A stretch of DNA of 64,000 nt from the NCBI RefSeq assembly GCF_032884065.1, contig NW_027062765.1, positions 1 through 64,000 of the forward strand. The letters are read 5' to 3'. The notes under the pieces are model-generated. The model was not told where the DNA came from, made no database searches, and was given only the letters and a program-made list of their open reading frames with translations. Positions 61,136-64,000 of the stretch are shown piece by piece (position 1 is the first letter of the stretch; the number at the start of each line of letters is the position of its first letter). The position numbers and the translations under genes are program-made. Source of the DNA: Artemia franciscana. Taxonomy: Eukaryota > Arthropoda > Branchiopoda > Anostraca > Artemiidae.

Positions 61136-61439
61136 ATGTTGTGGTCCTCTCTAGCCTTCGTAGAAAAAAGAAGACACATCAATGATACCTTTGCAAAAAA
61201 AGGATTTTCCAACTGGTGTTCAAGGTGGAGGACTATGTTCATTTCAATGTGGCACTTTCTATATTTTGATTCGACACCATTTTCGAAGAGATTTCAGGCT
61301 CTTTTTCAAAATCTTTATAAATTTGTTTGGCAACAAACTTTTACTTTAAGATTAACCGAAGCAATAGTTACCATTCCTGATTCAGTGTCAAATGGCAATT
61401 TCTTCTCCCTAAGAAGTTTTTTTCTCAAAACAAATTTAT

Positions 61440-61740
61440 CAACTTTTGGTTAATATGGGCTGTGGTTCACTTTTGCAGCTACTGTTGCAACCATGATGCA
61501 GAAAACACATTTTGAATTCATTTTCACTATACTTCCACCATCCCCTCCCCTTAATTTGCAAATATATAGACCAATTTATATATTTCCAATGCATTTAGCC
61601 ATGTCTCACTTTTGTTCCAACCCATGTACCCACAAATTGAATAAATGTTGACAAAATCAAGAAACCGAAAAAACATGGGAAACATACACAATTGTGTTCT
61701 TAACATGTTTCCTTCTCAACAGCATCAATTCTAGGCTAAA
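61440..61740. mobile_element. Diverged family C copy
   Basis: Aligns in order with the element at 12.48-12.96 kb: 'ccatcccctccccttaattt', 'tatatatttcc', 'acatgggaaacatacacaat' and 'catgtttccttctcaac'. The inverted ends are eroded. Confidence 0.45.
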
Positions 61741-61932
61741 ACCCTTTGCAGTTAAATCCATTTCAACAAAATTACAATATGGCAAAATAATTGAAATGTA
61801 TTCAATTTTTACTACTAATTTATATATTATGGGATGGGTAAAGAATATTAAAGAGCTTTAGAGAATTATATAAGTAAGTGCATTAGGATTTTTTCAAAGT
61901 TGTTTCCTGAACTTTATAGTATCTTCTTTTGG

Positions 61933-62343
61933 GGGTAAATATATGACTGTTCATATTATTGACTTAAAGTGAATAAAGTAAATATATACCACCCGATGCC
62001 TTTTTTGTTCTCTTTACGAATATAATAATCGCTTTTATTGCAAATTCGAATTTAAGCACTTTTTGACATAACCTAACCTTATTATAAATAATTTTAGCAC
62101 TGAGAAAATGTACTATTATTTTGTCGAAAACGACCGAGAACATTGCACTAAGAGAAAATAGTATTATTTTGTCAGAAAACGACCGATAACTCATACTTAA
62201 TTAAAAATTCGTCATTTTTAAGAGCTCAAAAAGTGCTTAAATTTGAATTTACGATAGAAGCTATTATTACATTCGTAAAGAGCATCGATTGGTATGTTAA
62301 CTTTATTGGTAAGTCATTAATATGAAAAGTCATATATTTACCC
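61933..62343. mobile_element. MITE with ~130-bp inverted arms and TTTTGG target duplication
   Basis: The left arm begins GGGTAAATATATGACT and runs to about 62066. The right arm is its inverse (about 62227-62343), ending AGTCATATATTTACCC. The 6-bp TTTTGG is repeated directly outside both ends (61927-61932 and 62344-62349). The 160-bp centre has two imperfect copies of a ~55-bp unit ('attattttgtcgaaaacgac'). There is no ORF. The superfamily is not assigned. Confidence 0.88.
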
Positions 62344-62349
62344 TTTTGG

Positions 62350-64000
62350 GTAGGCCTAACGGTACACCAATACCTTATTGATCTCTTGGGAAGGTATTTT
62401 GAAGGGCCCACTTCCATTCTGTCTTCCTCAAAAAGGTACTAGGTAGATGACCTGATATTATCTTAGTTAGGGCTCGGAATGATCCGGAGAATGATCAAAA
62501 ATTTAAAAAAAAAGTCTGCAAGGAGCAACATATGTAAAAATAAAAAAAAATCCTTGTCCTTCCCGTACATTCTTCTAAATTCTGCCCCTTTTCTTAGGGA
62601 CTAGGGGCAATCCCCGACCCCAATTTCAGAATATAGCCTGCATACAGTCACTTAGTTTGCAAATTTGCTTTAATATCCTTAAAGGGATCTTAAAGTAACA
62701 TCTTATTCCTTATTAGCCTACAATAATTGCTTATAGAAACTGGATGCACAAAATAGGCTCACCAGGATAAAGTAAAAAACTATAAATTTACCTAAGCCAG
62801 TAGGTTTTGGCTGGACTTCATGATCGATAGCACAAACAAGGGCAAGGGGGAGGAGGTGCACCCATTTCCAAAAATTATATTTATAGATTTTCAATGAAAA
62901 TCTCTTTGATTTTTATTGAAATAATTCATAAAATCAAAACTTTCTGGTAAATTTGAATGGATTGATAACATCTAAAGGGAAAATGCTAATAAAATATCAA
63001 AGTAGAACCTCTAGATTAATTTTTATCATCTTTCCATTATCACGGTTATTTTTCTTACAATTAATGCCCCCCCCCCTTTATCACATTCCAGATATAACCC
63101 TAGGACATTTGTCAAGAAAAGGATGATAGACTTTGTGGAAAAAGCCTTAAAAAAGCATTTTTATAACAGAACATTTTATGAGAAACAAATATATAAATGA
63201 TCTTAAAGTAACAACTTACATGCCTAGTGCCATACTTCAGCCACTAGGCTGTTTTTGCATACAGACCCTCCCTGCAAAAATCTATGTAAAAGCGTGTAGG
63301 CTTATAGAAAGTAATCTCACCTAAACCCAATCTTCAAGAAAATTTCCACTCTCCGATTTCACACACTCGACTAAATCAAAACCACCAACCAATTGATATT
63401 CATATTACTCTGACTTATGATGAAATACATCTGGAAAGCTAAGCAAGTGTATTCTTTCTATATAGTCGAAAACAAAATCAAATGGGGTTTGGTAGGGAGA
63501 ATTTCATCCAAAGAAATATGACATACCAATACCTAAGATACAAGTAACCACAATCAGATAAGATAGCAGGACATCAGACCGTGATCAGATAACAAACAAA
63601 GAGAAACACTGTTTTATTCCCAATGTAATTCTCTTCTGAGACATAATAATTGCTACCGTCATCATTCCGTACCAGCCCCCCCCCCCCTGTAATGCCTAAA
63701 TAAAGCCCTAGGCTGTGTACAAAAATGTCCTAATTTTGTAGTTTGACTTTTTTATTTGGTATTTGGTTTTTACATGGTTGCACGAGTTCTCAAAAACATG
63801 ATCAGAACCAGAACCGCTGAGAGATCAGAACCGCCACTGATTATTTGTGAAAAATAAGTAGAAAAAATAACATAAGGCAACATTAGGAGGTAGGGGCTTG
63901 TAGGCAATAATGACAGTAGTGACAATTACTGTATTTAGAAACATAATTAAACGAAGAATGGAAGGCTAGTAGTCTTACTGTGTTTGGCTATAATTCAATT
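62350..64000. other. AT-rich sequence without recognised features
   Basis: Several C homopolymers (for example near 63066 and 63677) and AT-rich DNA. I see no gene, splice-bounded exon or repeat family here. Confidence 0.5.

Overview
This window looks like intergenic or intronic DNA from a repeat-rich, AT-rich animal genome. The metazoan call rests on several non-LTR retrotransposon relics, a tRNA-derived SINE, a Maverick/Polinton relic, Helitron-type elements, MITE-like foldback elements and a spliced exon encoding a TDP-43-like N-terminal domain. The style of the tandem-repeat elements suggests an arthropod, and I suspect a crustacean of the Artemia type. That species guess is recollection, not proof. 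There are no bacterial operons, rRNA genes or CRISPR arrays.

Layout. 0.5-3.1 kb: an (ACT)n-rich composite repeat (family D) split by a minus-strand LINE end. 3.2-8.0 kb: a Helentron-like element (family A) whose ~287-bp tandem array runs directly into a broken Helitron Rep-helicase gene. 9.1 kb: a (TA)n tract. 9.5-11 kb: first copy of a second hairpin-ended family (B). 11.2-13.4 kb: family D, a ~480-bp inverted-repeat element (C) and a perfect palindrome. 13.4-19.5 kb: two LINEs back to back, one minus (gag-like ORF1, ORF2 almost all deleted) and one plus (CR1-like, PHD-finger ORF1 and APE-RT ORF2). 19.5-31 kb: a decayed Maverick/Polinton on the minus strand (PolB, small structural-type ORFs, integrase with chromodomain). 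Its integrase is cut by a LINE at 20.5-21.7 kb and by a family A element at 22.0-25.6 kb, which itself carries a SINE. 31-35.3 kb: unassigned. 35.7-37.4 kb: family B. 38.0-38.4 kb: a possible host terminal exon. 38.5-41.2 kb: family A, cut by a minus-strand LINE at 41.2-45 kb. 45.4-48.1 kb: a partial and a full family B copy. 48.4-52.3 kb: a D/E repeat block. 53.6-58.0 kb: two more family A elements. 58.0-60.2 kb: a minus-strand TDP-43-like gene fragment with good splice sites. 60.3-62.4 kb: D/E repeats, a diverged C copy and a 411-bp MITE with a 6-bp target duplication. The rest is unremarkable.

The main biological story is families A and B. They share no obvious sequence but have the same plan: a 20-nt hairpin (8-bp stem, 4-nt loop) near one end, a short subterminal inverted repeat linking both ends, and internal tandem or foldback DNA. 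This is the plan of Helentron/HINE-type rolling-circle elements. Copy A1 adds a Helitron Rep-helicase in the right position and orientation. The only likely cellular coding DNA is the TDP-43-like exon set and, less surely, the exon at 38.0 kb. Everything else coding is transposon-derived and broken.
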